A program made the position numbers and the translations under genes. The notes beneath the pieces were generated by a model. The model ran no database searches and had not been told where the DNA came from. It was given only the letters and a program-made list of their open reading frames with translations. This document shows positions 42,839 to 50,766 of a stretch of 56,625 nucleotides of DNA, piece after piece (positions within the stretch are counted from its first letter, which is position 1; each line of letters begins with the position of its first letter). This stretch comes from Clostridia bacterium (GTDB taxonomy: Bacteria > Bacillota > Clostridia > Oscillospirales > CAG-272), in NCBI GenBank assembly GCA_017556745.1, contig JAFYMF010000042.1, forward strand, positions 1 to 56,625, read 5' to 3'.

Positions 42839-45004
42839 TTATGCCCCGTAAACAGTACGAGCGATAACATTCTCCTGAAGATTTTCGTTAAGGTTAATAA
42901 ACAGATCACTGTAACCGCCGACTCTTACGATCAGATCCTTATGATTATCAGGATTCTTCTGAGCATCCAGCAGATCCTCTGCAGATACCGCGGTAACGGT
43001 TATCATCTGTCCCTTTCTTTCAAAATAGGACTTGAGAAGCGCGGTAAAGGTTGCCTCTCCTGCCTCTGTATTAAATATCGACTTGTCAAATTTAAGATTC
43101 AGTATAAATCCACTACCTGCAAGAGTGTGGTCAAAGCTAAGACAGGAGTTGATCAAAGCGGTGGGACCGCTAACGTCACAACCGGGAGTCGCACCGATAG
43201 AATCGGCAACGATCTTCTCCTCCTTCTTAAGACCGTTGGGCAGTGCACCAAGGGACGCTCCGCAACGGGGAGCCGCGGTGAAGGGTGAGCAACCGCCTGA
43301 GAAGAATCCTCCGCGGAAGGTGGGGATAGTCATCAGATACTCGTTTATATGGTTCATAACGTCTCTCGCTATAGAATCCACGTACTCGATATCATTACCG
43401 AACTTCAGCTCACTGTGCTTAAAGGTATAGTGCATCTCGTCGTAACCGACAAAATTCTTATCAAGGGCATCAACAAGCTCAGCCATTGTATAGCGCTTAT
43501 CCTCGTAAACGTACTTTTTGACGTTTACAAGTGAGTCAACAGTATCAGCAAACGCATTTACCAGTATCTGACCATGTCCGTAAAGAGGTCCGCCGTTTTT
43601 ATACTCGCGCCCCTTTTCAAGACAACCCTCGATAAGAACTGAACGAAGAGGGCCGGGCAAGTTGGCCGCATGAACCTCCTGCGCCTCGTAAGCAATACGG
43701 GTAACGATATTCATAATATGATCAAGCTGCTTGATAAACGCCGCATAAAATTCGTCAAAGCTCTTAAACTCGGTAGGATCACCTGTTTTAAGTCCAAGCT
43801 CTCTGCCGGTACGGTTAGAACGTCCGTTGTGGATAACGTACTCAATAGCCTTCGCGGCGGTAAACTGACCGTCCTCAAGACCCATGTGGCTCTTACCCTG
43901 AATATCTATCTGATTACATCCGTTCATTACGTACTCATGAGCATCATGTGACGGTATTCCGAGACGCTCAAGAGCAGGAATAACTGCCTCATCATTATAA
44001 ATAGCCGGCAGACCACAGCCTGTAGCAAGAGTCTCATAGATAGCCTTAATAAGCGACTCGGGAGAATTGCGGTGAAGTCTGACGGTAAGGTTGGGAGTAT
44101 GATACTTCTTTTCCCTTGTTACGTCGAGTACCGCATAGGTAAGATCGTTAGTAAGATCGTTCCAGTTTTCGTCAGAACCTGATATGGTAAGATTCCATGA
44201 TCTGGTATTGTGGAAGAATTCCCATACACTGTCAAGATATTTAAGACGAGTGTCATGAGGTGTTACCTTCCAGAAATCGTACATATACTGGTCAAAATGG
44301 CCGGGAGAATCCGCCTCATCAAGTCCGTCAAGTGCGAAAACCATAGTGAACACTATGGCAGCCTCAGCGAAATCGCGGCAGGGATACTTTGGCGCGTGTT
44401 CAAAGGTCTCAGCTATCTTTTTGAGTTTTTCTATATTGTTTGGATCAGTCTCTGTTTCAAGCATCAGGTTAGCCTTTTCTCTGAATCTCTCACCAAGGAT
44501 ATTAAGAGACTCGATAGCCATTGCACATCCGTCGTAGAACTCATCCTTACCGGGATTCTGCTCACGGCATCTCTCAAGCTTCTCCATCATAGCCACGGTA
44601 CCGTAACGGCACACGTCCGCATGGTTGGGGTTGGAATGTCCCTTCCAGTTACCCGCCCAGAGGTATCTCTCACCTATATGTGCGCTGAGCTCATCATTAT
44701 GGTCAGGATACTGAGCAAAATAGTAGGGACGGATATTATCTTCTATATAGGTATAATCTGCCGCCAGATCGGGATATTTCTCTTTAAGCTCATCATAAGG
44801 ATAGTTCCATCTGATACCGAGAAAATTACAGAACAGGTGTACGGGCGCCTCATAGTAGCAAAGGCCGAGATCAAGGTCAATAATTATCCCCATCTCTTTT
44901 GCCGCAAGCAACATACCTGCACCTGTTTTTTTAGTAACATTATTACTTTCGCACAAAACAAAACCGCGTGCGAATGGATCATCTTTAATCTTAAATTCGT
45001 ACAT
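42839..45004 (-). CDS. Glycyl radical enzyme, PFL/dehydratase superfamily (array copy 5, first in the run)
   Basis: This 721-residue protein has Cys363 in YVMNGCNQIDIQGK and Gly697 in VRVGGYSDLF. It differs from the others in the N-terminal third, for example NWKGHSNPNHADVCRYG for GWEGHANPDHADVCHFG, and it has a two-residue insertion giving DEADSPGHFDQYMY, where the others have DSPGWFDQYMY: the conserved Trp is His. That Trp-to-His change lies in a segment identical in the four other copies and could alter substrate choice. ATG has GGGAGGTACC upstream. It follows the BNR-propeller gene by 51 bases and is likely in the same transcript. Reaction unknown. Confidence 0.9.
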   Translation of the reverse strand: MYEFKIKDDPFARGFVLCESNNVTKKTGAGMLLAAKEMGIIIDLDLGLCYYEAPVHLFCNFLGIRWNYPYDELKEKYPDLAADYTYIEDNIRPYYFAQYPDHNDELSAHIGERYLWAGNWKGHSNPNHADVCRYGTVAMMEKLERCREQNPGKDEFYDGCAMAIESLNILGERFREKANLMLETETDPNNIEKLKKIAETFEHAPKYPCRDFAEAAIVFTMVFALDGLDEADSPGHFDQYMYDFWKVTPHDTRLKYLDSVWEFFHNTRSWNLTISGSDENWNDLTNDLTYAVLDVTREKKYHTPNLTVRLHRNSPESLIKAIYETLATGCGLPAIYNDEAVIPALERLGIPSHDAHEYVMNGCNQIDIQGKSHMGLEDGQFTAAKAIEYVIHNGRSNRTGRELGLKTGDPTEFKSFDEFYAAFIKQLDHIMNIVTRIAYEAQEVHAANLPGPLRSVLIEGCLEKGREYKNGGPLYGHGQILVNAFADTVDSLVNVKKYVYEDKRYTMAELVDALDKNFVGYDEMHYTFKHSELKFGNDIEYVDSIARDVMNHINEYLMTIPTFRGGFFSGGCSPFTAAPRCGASLGALPNGLKKEEKIVADSIGATPGCDVSGPTALINSCLSFDHTLAGSGFILNLKFDKSIFNTEAGEATFTALLKSYFERKGQMITVTAVSAEDLLDAQKNPDNHKDLIVRVGGYSDLFINLNENLQENVIARTVYGA

Positions 45005-45055
45005 TACGGTACCTCCCTGTTGTAGAACATTAAACCGTATATAATTGGGTTGAGG

Positions 45056-46252
45056 TCAATCGTTTTTTACCTCATTTTCCGTTGGATCAATTGTTATCTT
45101 TGCCACCGACATTCTTGAAAGACCGTGCCTGTCCTCGGGGAGTCCCGCACAGTATGCAAGAAGAAGCTCCGTTTCACTGAGGAAAAGAGTAGCTGTATAT
45201 GCATATGCACCCACAGGATCGTCCTCGATATTATGGATCACACCGAAAGATGAAACATCCTCCGATGTTTCGGCAATGGCAAGCGGTGTTCGTCCCGAAT
45301 CCACAAAGCCTCGCTCTCTGCCGTTGTACAGAGGAATAGGATTCCAGATAGCATATATCTTGCCGTTATAGGGATTTCTCTCTATGGTTATAGGTGAACA
45401 GTTTGAAGTAAAGCAGGATGGCTGCGCCGCTGTCCAGTGTATGCCGTTGTCAAATGACACTGCCTCATACTGATGCATTTTGTCTGTACGCCAGAAGCAT
45501 TTAAGCACACCGGGCTGAAGCTCTATTACCTCTCCCTCCTGAATACCCTTTTCGGTATTTGTAAAGGGTGGAAATACCGTATCAGGTGACTTGTGCCAGG
45601 TATATCCGTCATCATCTGAATACATAAATGTACCTATAGTCTGTGGACTTGCTCTCTTGCCCTCAAGATGAGGGGATCTATTCCATACATAGTAGCCGAG
45701 CTCATCTGAATATGTAAAGTGTCCCGCAGTATCCTCGCTAATCGGTTCTATACCATTTGCCTTTACTTCTCCCGGATGGATAGAAAGAGGATATATTATC
45801 CTGCCGTTTGAAAGGCGGATAACTCTGGCGTTATTCATACCCATACGGATCCAGTATTCCTCAGGACCGCACTCGCACACGTATCTGAATGTCTTTCCCT
45901 CATCGGAAGACCGCATGTGTATAGGACGGTTTTTAAAGCCCGGAATTTGCTTTGCGACAAAGAAAAGTCCAATATCTCCGTCAAGCATTCTGAGCATTGA
46001 AACACTCATAATATTCTGGGTTCCAAACATAGCCGCAGGAACTATCTCCTCCGCCTCACTCCAGGTCTCACCGTTATCGTATGACACTCTTTTTGCAAGG
46101 TCAGCGGGGGCAGCATCTCCCGCCTTAGCTCCCTTAAATCTTGTATATATAAAGAGAATTCCACCGTCCTTGAGACGGATAAGATCGCCCTCACTGTGAC
46201 GGCAATATTTTTCATCTCTCGCAAAAGAGAGAACTACTCTTGCTTCTCCCAT
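45056..46252 (-). CDS. BNR/sialidase-like six-bladed beta-propeller protein
   Basis: This 398-residue protein has four Asp-box repeats (SYDNGETWS, SSDEGKTFR, SDDDGYTWH, SFDNGIHWT) that mark the sialidase (exo-alpha-sialidase, GH33-type) propeller. An Arg-rich start (RHSEGDLIRLKDGGILFIYTRF) fits the first arginine of a sialidase triad, but I cannot confirm all catalytic residues by eye. There is no signal peptide, so it would act inside the cell on imported oligosaccharides, possibly on a sugar other than sialic acid. AAGGAGTATAAG precedes the ATG. It is the first gene of the transcript that leads into the GREs, which ties this hydrolase to their substrate supply. Confidence 0.82.
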   Translation of the reverse strand: MGEARVVLSFARDEKYCRHSEGDLIRLKDGGILFIYTRFKGAKAGDAAPADLAKRVSYDNGETWSEAEEIVPAAMFGTQNIMSVSMLRMLDGDIGLFFVAKQIPGFKNRPIHMRSSDEGKTFRYVCECGPEEYWIRMGMNNARVIRLSNGRIIYPLSIHPGEVKANGIEPISEDTAGHFTYSDELGYYVWNRSPHLEGKRASPQTIGTFMYSDDDGYTWHKSPDTVFPPFTNTEKGIQEGEVIELQPGVLKCFWRTDKMHQYEAVSFDNGIHWTAAQPSCFTSNCSPITIERNPYNGKIYAIWNPIPLYNGRERGFVDSGRTPLAIAETSEDVSSFGVIHNIEDDPVGAYAYTATLFLSETELLLAYCAGLPEDRHGLSRMSVAKITIDPTENEVKND

Positions 46253-46285
46253 CTTATACTCCTTAGTATAACTATAATCAAAATA

Positions 46286-46314
46286 ATTGTATCATATCAT
46301 AATATTTTATGCAA
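46286..46314 (-). promoter_or_regulatory. Promoter of the BNR-GRE transcript
   Basis: TTGCAT (46309-46314), 17 bases, TACAAT (46286-46291) on the minus strand, 34 bases before the BNR start codon. Confidence 0.65.
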
Positions 46315-46347
46315 GTATTATGCCGAAAAATATCTCGCCTCAAGATC

Positions 46348-46382
46348 AAAAAAACAGTCCCGACACTACTGTGTCGGGACTG
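46348..46382 (-). terminator. Terminator after DUF4838-like gene A
   Basis: CAGTCCCGACAC (46355-46366) pairs with GTGTCGGGACTG (46371-46382), loop of four; seven T follow on the minus strand. Confidence 0.9.
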
Positions 46383-46391
46383 AAAGCAATG

Positions 46392-48407
46392 TTATTTTAC
46401 ACCGGCAAGCTCTTTTGATACATAGAACATATCAAGTCTGTCAATGTTCCATCTGAGCCACTCGGTAAACTGTACTCTTGAGTGGAGAGTTTGGTAATAA
46501 TCAGAGGTTATATAATCATACTTGAAGAACACCTCTTCAATGGAAGTAATGCCGTCAGCGGGTGCATCATGTCTTCTGTATGCACCCTTCCAGATAGCAT
46601 AAAGCTCCTTTGCAATGGTAAGATCATATTCACCGTTCTCGGTCTTTGCGATCGGAAGCATCTCCTGAGGTTTTGTGAAAATAGTGAAATGATCAAGCGC
46701 TTTCTCGGTAAAGAGTGCAATATACTTCTCCATTGCTTCTGCATCCTGACCGTACAGGTCAGCGATAATTTCTTTCTTAGCCGCACTGAACTCTTCCTCG
46801 CTGAGGTTAGAAGAAATAACACGGTTGATAATCGAATAACGAAGCTCGCCGTACTCAAGTACCGCACCAAACTTACACCATACATACATCACACCGTTTG
46901 CATTCTCGGTATAAAGCTTGTAGTTAGCATTGATAATGTCAAAATTCGGGAGAGTCGACGGATAGTATCTATAGTCCTGAGAGAAGTCAAGAACATAAAC
47001 TCTTGCCTTATTCTTCCAAGACTCAAGAGCTGTCTTGATTGCCTTGTTAGTCTCACAGCTGCCGTCGCCGAGAGTATGACCGAGGCACATATCGGGAGCA
47101 GCAAAGTATACGAGAACATTGCTCTCAAGTGCAAATGAGGGAGCAGTAAGAGTCTCTCTGTAAGCGAGAGTAGCAACGGTGATGTTATCACCGGAGAGAG
47201 CCTTTGCAACAGTGTTTACAGTAGAGAAGAACGCCTCTGACTTTCCTCCGCAACCGGCACAGGAGCAGTAAGAACCGGTATTGTTTACAAGATAAACAGT
47301 ACTTCCGTTAACAGGGTTAGTTGCCTTGATAGCGGATATGAGCTTGTCAGCAGTAGCACTGTCAGAGAAGCAGGGGGTCTTGTCGGTACCGAGGAGAGAT
47401 GCAACGGTATGACGGAAAAAGGTAGTGTACTCGGGAAGCTCGTTAACACTGCGGAAAACATCACCCTCGTGACTGATATTACCAAGTGCGATATCCTCAC
47501 CGTTACCGATATAAGTAGTACCGATAATGCTGAAATACTGTCTGTAAAGAAGCTCCATAGCGGCTACAACACCCTCGTCTGTTGCACCGCTTACGATAAT
47601 ATTGGTTCCGTCTGTCTTAAGAACGGAATAAGCCTTTGCCGCATCAGCACGGTTGGTGTTACCGACAAGGATCTCGTGTGCCGCTGCAGGCTGGCTGTCA
47701 TCAACAAGAGCAACGATACGGCCTGAAAGAGCGAATATCACACGGCGGAGATTCTCTGCAAGATCAACGACTGTCTTGGATGCGCCTGCAGGATATACGA
47801 TGGTATACTCTCCGATATCAACACCGTTTGCAGTAACGCCGACCAGTGAATCAATATCAAGATAATGGCTCTTTACCTTGTTAATGGGTTTGATACTGAG
47901 ATTTGAAACAGATTCTGTCTCCTCTGCAAAGGGATCATAACCAAGTCCCTCGGAAATAAAGTAGTAAACAGCCTCACTGTTTGCAGCAGACATATCAGAA
48001 TCGGGAGTAAGAATCACTATACGATTCTCGTAAGTGAATATTGCCCAGCCGAGGGGACCGACAAGATCAACGTCAAGCTCGTATACACCGGGATCGGCAG
48101 CAGCGCGCTTTTTAGCGGTGTTGTTGGTTCCCTTTATATAACCGATAACAATTTCTCTATCCTTGAGCTGCATATCAGCAATAGACTCTTTGAGTTCAAC
48201 TCCGGTCTTAGCCTTTACAGCATCGATTATGCTTTGAACAAGATCTTTATTAATGTCCTTGTCCTTCCATGATAATCTTGATGAAACGAAGAGATCAGAT
48301 TCGCCGTTCTCAACTATCTTAAAACTCTTTTCTTCAGCACCAAAAGTTGTAAATGCAAATACTGCACAAAAAATTCCGGTCAAAAAAGCAAATAATATTT
48401 TCTTCAT
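46392..48407 (-). CDS. Secreted DUF4838-like protein (copy A)
   Basis: This 671-residue protein has a cleavable signal peptide (MKKILFAFLTGIFCAVFAFTTFGA, cut near residue 24). The N-terminal part holds an alpha/beta domain like the one in front of many GH20/GH67-type hydrolases (IVIGYIKGTNN, ENRIVILTP). The central part matches what I know of DUF4838: an NNTGSYCSCAGCGG stretch near residue 375-386 with a C-x-C-x2-C motif, then VATLAYRETLTAP and YVLDFSQDYRYYPSTLP. DUF4838 proteins accompany glycoside hydrolases, but no activity is established. ATG has AAGGAGCGC upstream. It follows the beta-helix gene at 48421 by 13 bases and ends at a strong terminator. The C-terminus is a helical domain. Confidence 0.8.
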   Translation of the reverse strand: MKKILFAFLTGIFCAVFAFTTFGAEEKSFKIVENGESDLFVSSRLSWKDKDINKDLVQSIIDAVKAKTGVELKESIADMQLKDREIVIGYIKGTNNTAKKRAAADPGVYELDVDLVGPLGWAIFTYENRIVILTPDSDMSAANSEAVYYFISEGLGYDPFAEETESVSNLSIKPINKVKSHYLDIDSLVGVTANGVDIGEYTIVYPAGASKTVVDLAENLRRVIFALSGRIVALVDDSQPAAAHEILVGNTNRADAAKAYSVLKTDGTNIIVSGATDEGVVAAMELLYRQYFSIIGTTYIGNGEDIALGNISHEGDVFRSVNELPEYTTFFRHTVASLLGTDKTPCFSDSATADKLISAIKATNPVNGSTVYLVNNTGSYCSCAGCGGKSEAFFSTVNTVAKALSGDNITVATLAYRETLTAPSFALESNVLVYFAAPDMCLGHTLGDGSCETNKAIKTALESWKNKARVYVLDFSQDYRYYPSTLPNFDIINANYKLYTENANGVMYVWCKFGAVLEYGELRYSIINRVISSNLSEEEFSAAKKEIIADLYGQDAEAMEKYIALFTEKALDHFTIFTKPQEMLPIAKTENGEYDLTIAKELYAIWKGAYRRHDAPADGITSIEEVFFKYDYITSDYYQTLHSRVQFTEWLRWNIDRLDMFYVSKELAGVK

Positions 48408-48420
48408 AGTACTGCGCTCC

Positions 48421-50667
48421 TTATTTTATAACACCGATAGATTCATAAGGAATCTTTCCGAAGTCGATAATGTCACGATACACCTGAGAATTTTCAGTAA
48501 GCGCATCCGGTACCTTACCAATAGTTGTAAAACCGGGAGTCACATCATACACAAGGTTATTTCGAAGTGATCCGTACAGATAAGTAAGTCCACCGGCGAT
48601 TATGACATCATCTACAGTATAGTGGGTATACGGCCTTACCTCTATCTGATCGAGATCAACAGGATCGTACTCTATTCCACTCTCGCCCACAAGTATGTTG
48701 CCCTCAATTACAGTGTAAGAAGCAGATCCGGGATCGTCTATATCACCTGATGTATTCTCTGTCTCAATAATAAGAGAAAGCTCGGGGTACAGTGTGGAAA
48801 TATATTCAGAAGTGTAGTCCATTGCAATGATCTCACTAAAGTAACCCTTGTGTCCGGTCTGGAAGGATATACCGTTATCGTTCATACCGATAGCATTAAT
48901 ACCAATATCGATAAGAACATTGTTCTTTACGGTCATGTTCTTACCACCGCTGAGCGCGATTCCGTTACCGCTTACATTCTTGATGGTATTACCGTAAACA
49001 AGCTGACCGGGGAGCTGATCATCAAGATAAAGTCCGTTAGGACGAAGTGCATTTTCAAATTCAAAAGAGACATTATAAATATAGTTATAACGAAGCACAT
49101 TACCGGTTCTTGCCCAGCTTCCTCCGTTGTAGATGGCTCCGGCATCACCTGACATCTTACAAAGATCGTGACAGATATTGTATTCGATAATACTGTCGCT
49201 GACAAGTGCTGTTATAGCAGAGTGAGTACTGTTATAAAGCTCATTGTGAGCAATATAGAAGCCTACACCCCTTGCATCAATACCGAAGTTCTCGGTAGGA
49301 TAACTCTGTGCCCAGTCGTGAACTACGTTGTTGGTAATTATGTTATTAGAGGGCTTTCTGATAGCGTAATTCTCGTTATGTACCTCAATACCTGCGGTAC
49401 CGAGCTCATGGAGATAGTTACCGGTAACGGTAACGTTAACGGCATTTCTGACGCTTACACCAAATGCACCAAGTGCCACAAACTCACAGTTCTTAACGGT
49501 TATATCGGTAAGCAGTTCGGTTGATCCTTCGCTTCTGTCTGCCGCAATACCTGCTCCGCGTCCATGCTTAAAGGTAATACCGTCAAAGGTAAAGTAGCTT
49601 GTATCTGTTGTATGAACCAGATAATCACTAACCTGAGAGAAAACGATTTCCTTGCCTGTAAGATCTCCGTCGGGATAATAGTAGAGGATCTCTGTTTCAG
49701 GATCTCTCCAGAACTCACCGGGTGCGCTAAGCTCTGACGCAAGGTTAATAAGATAATAGGGACGTCCGTTTGTAGGCGAGTATATAAGCTTAGTACCGAA
49801 GAAGTAGAATTCACCGCGTTCGGTATCAACACCTGTCCATACCGCGCTGTTATGAGCAGTTTCCCAACCGTTAAAGAGAAGTCCGCAGCAAACCATCTCC
49901 TCATCTACCCAAAGCTCTGCCTTTCCCTCCGGGATAGTCATGTAATGCTTGTAGTATGCACCCTTATCGGCAATCTCCTGTGTACCCTCTTCCTGTAAGG
50001 TAAACTCTGAGATAGCATATTCTCCGTGGTCGGGCCACTGTGCAAGATACTGGCGCTCTCCGTCAACGAAAAGCTCCTGTGCACCGTTTCTTATAAGCAT
50101 TCCGCCCCAGCCGTATGTTTGATAAGGGGTAAAATCGTAGCAGCCTGCCGCTTTAAGATCGATCTGCACTACGTTTGCCTTAGCATCCTCGTTCCAGAGT
50201 TTGGATTTAAACTCTTCGTTTGCGGGAGTGAAATCCTCACCCCTAAGAACAACTCCGCCGTCAATTATGACCTCGGCATCCTTCTCAGCCTTGTAGGTAA
50301 TTATCTTACCCGCCTCACCGGAGTCCTCAGCGGTAAGCTCGATCGGCTCTGTAATACGATAAGTACCCTCACCGATAAGAACGGTTATACCGCCGTCGGG
50401 AAGTCCAGACTCCGACCTCTTTGCTCTGATAGCATCTCTTGCGGCGGTTATGGTAGCAAAAGGATTTTCTTTGCTTCCGTCTCCGTCCTCTTTTCCGTCT
50501 ACCGAAACGTAGATAACGTTTCCTGCCTTTTCAGCCGGAGTTTCTTCATAGCTGTCGGCAGTAGTAGTATCATCCGTTTTTTCCTCGTTTCCGCTACATC
50601 CTGCCAAGGAAGCAGTCATTGAAAACGCAAGAACGACCGAAAGAATGGTATAAAAGAATCTTTTCAT
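48421..50667 (-). CDS. Right-handed parallel beta-helix lipoprotein (copy A, full form)
   Basis: This 748-residue protein has a lipoprotein signal with lipobox SLAGC (Cys23), a Glu/Asp/Thr-rich linker, then YVSVDGKEDGDGSKENPFAT, the start of many secreted beta-helix hydrolases and lyases. A module of about 190 residues (about 150-340, with EFWRDPETEILYYYPDGD) precedes the long helix, whose rungs are seen as repeats of VTVTGNYLHE, NNIITNNVV, YIAHNELYN and VIEGNILVG. It would be anchored at the cell surface and bind or cleave a polysaccharide; specificity is not evident. It has its own promoter (50703-50731) with a palindrome over the -35 box and is followed by the DUF4838-like gene A. Confidence 0.85.
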   Translation of the reverse strand: MKRFFYTILSVVLAFSMTASLAGCSGNEEKTDDTTTADSYEETPAEKAGNVIYVSVDGKEDGDGSKENPFATITAARDAIRAKRSESGLPDGGITVLIGEGTYRITEPIELTAEDSGEAGKIITYKAEKDAEVIIDGGVVLRGEDFTPANEEFKSKLWNEDAKANVVQIDLKAAGCYDFTPYQTYGWGGMLIRNGAQELFVDGERQYLAQWPDHGEYAISEFTLQEEGTQEIADKGAYYKHYMTIPEGKAELWVDEEMVCCGLLFNGWETAHNSAVWTGVDTERGEFYFFGTKLIYSPTNGRPYYLINLASELSAPGEFWRDPETEILYYYPDGDLTGKEIVFSQVSDYLVHTTDTSYFTFDGITFKHGRGAGIAADRSEGSTELLTDITVKNCEFVALGAFGVSVRNAVNVTVTGNYLHELGTAGIEVHNENYAIRKPSNNIITNNVVHDWAQSYPTENFGIDARGVGFYIAHNELYNSTHSAITALVSDSIIEYNICHDLCKMSGDAGAIYNGGSWARTGNVLRYNYIYNVSFEFENALRPNGLYLDDQLPGQLVYGNTIKNVSGNGIALSGGKNMTVKNNVLIDIGINAIGMNDNGISFQTGHKGYFSEIIAMDYTSEYISTLYPELSLIIETENTSGDIDDPGSASYTVIEGNILVGESGIEYDPVDLDQIEVRPYTHYTVDDVIIAGGLTYLYGSLRNNLVYDVTPGFTTIGKVPDALTENSQVYRDIIDFGKIPYESIGVIK

Positions 50668-50702
50668 TGAATTAACACCACCTAAATTTATTTATATAGA
50701 TA

Positions 50703-50747
50703 ATTATACCCTTAAATTAACCTGTTAACAATATATATTTTGTTAAC
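50703..50747 (-). promoter_or_regulatory. Promoter with overlapping palindrome before beta-helix gene A
   Basis: TTGTTA (50726-50731), 17 bases, TATAAT (50703-50708) on the minus strand. GTTAACAA (50724-50731) and TTGTTAAC (50740-50747) form an inverted repeat with an 8-base spacer that covers the -35 box, a position where a bound regulator would control this internal start. Confidence 0.5.
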
Positions 50748-50766
50748 TTGAGGAAATACTATGACT

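Noticed and set aside
33915..45004. Pyruvate formate-lyase (pflB) as the name of the five GREs
   Set aside because: The adjacent Cys-Cys pair of PFL is absent in all copies and the activase is of the two-cluster class.
50724..50747. Rex operator
   Set aside because: Half-sites are in the inverse orientation and eight bases apart (GTTAACAA-N8-TTGTTAAC), unlike TTGTTAA-N4-TTAACAA.
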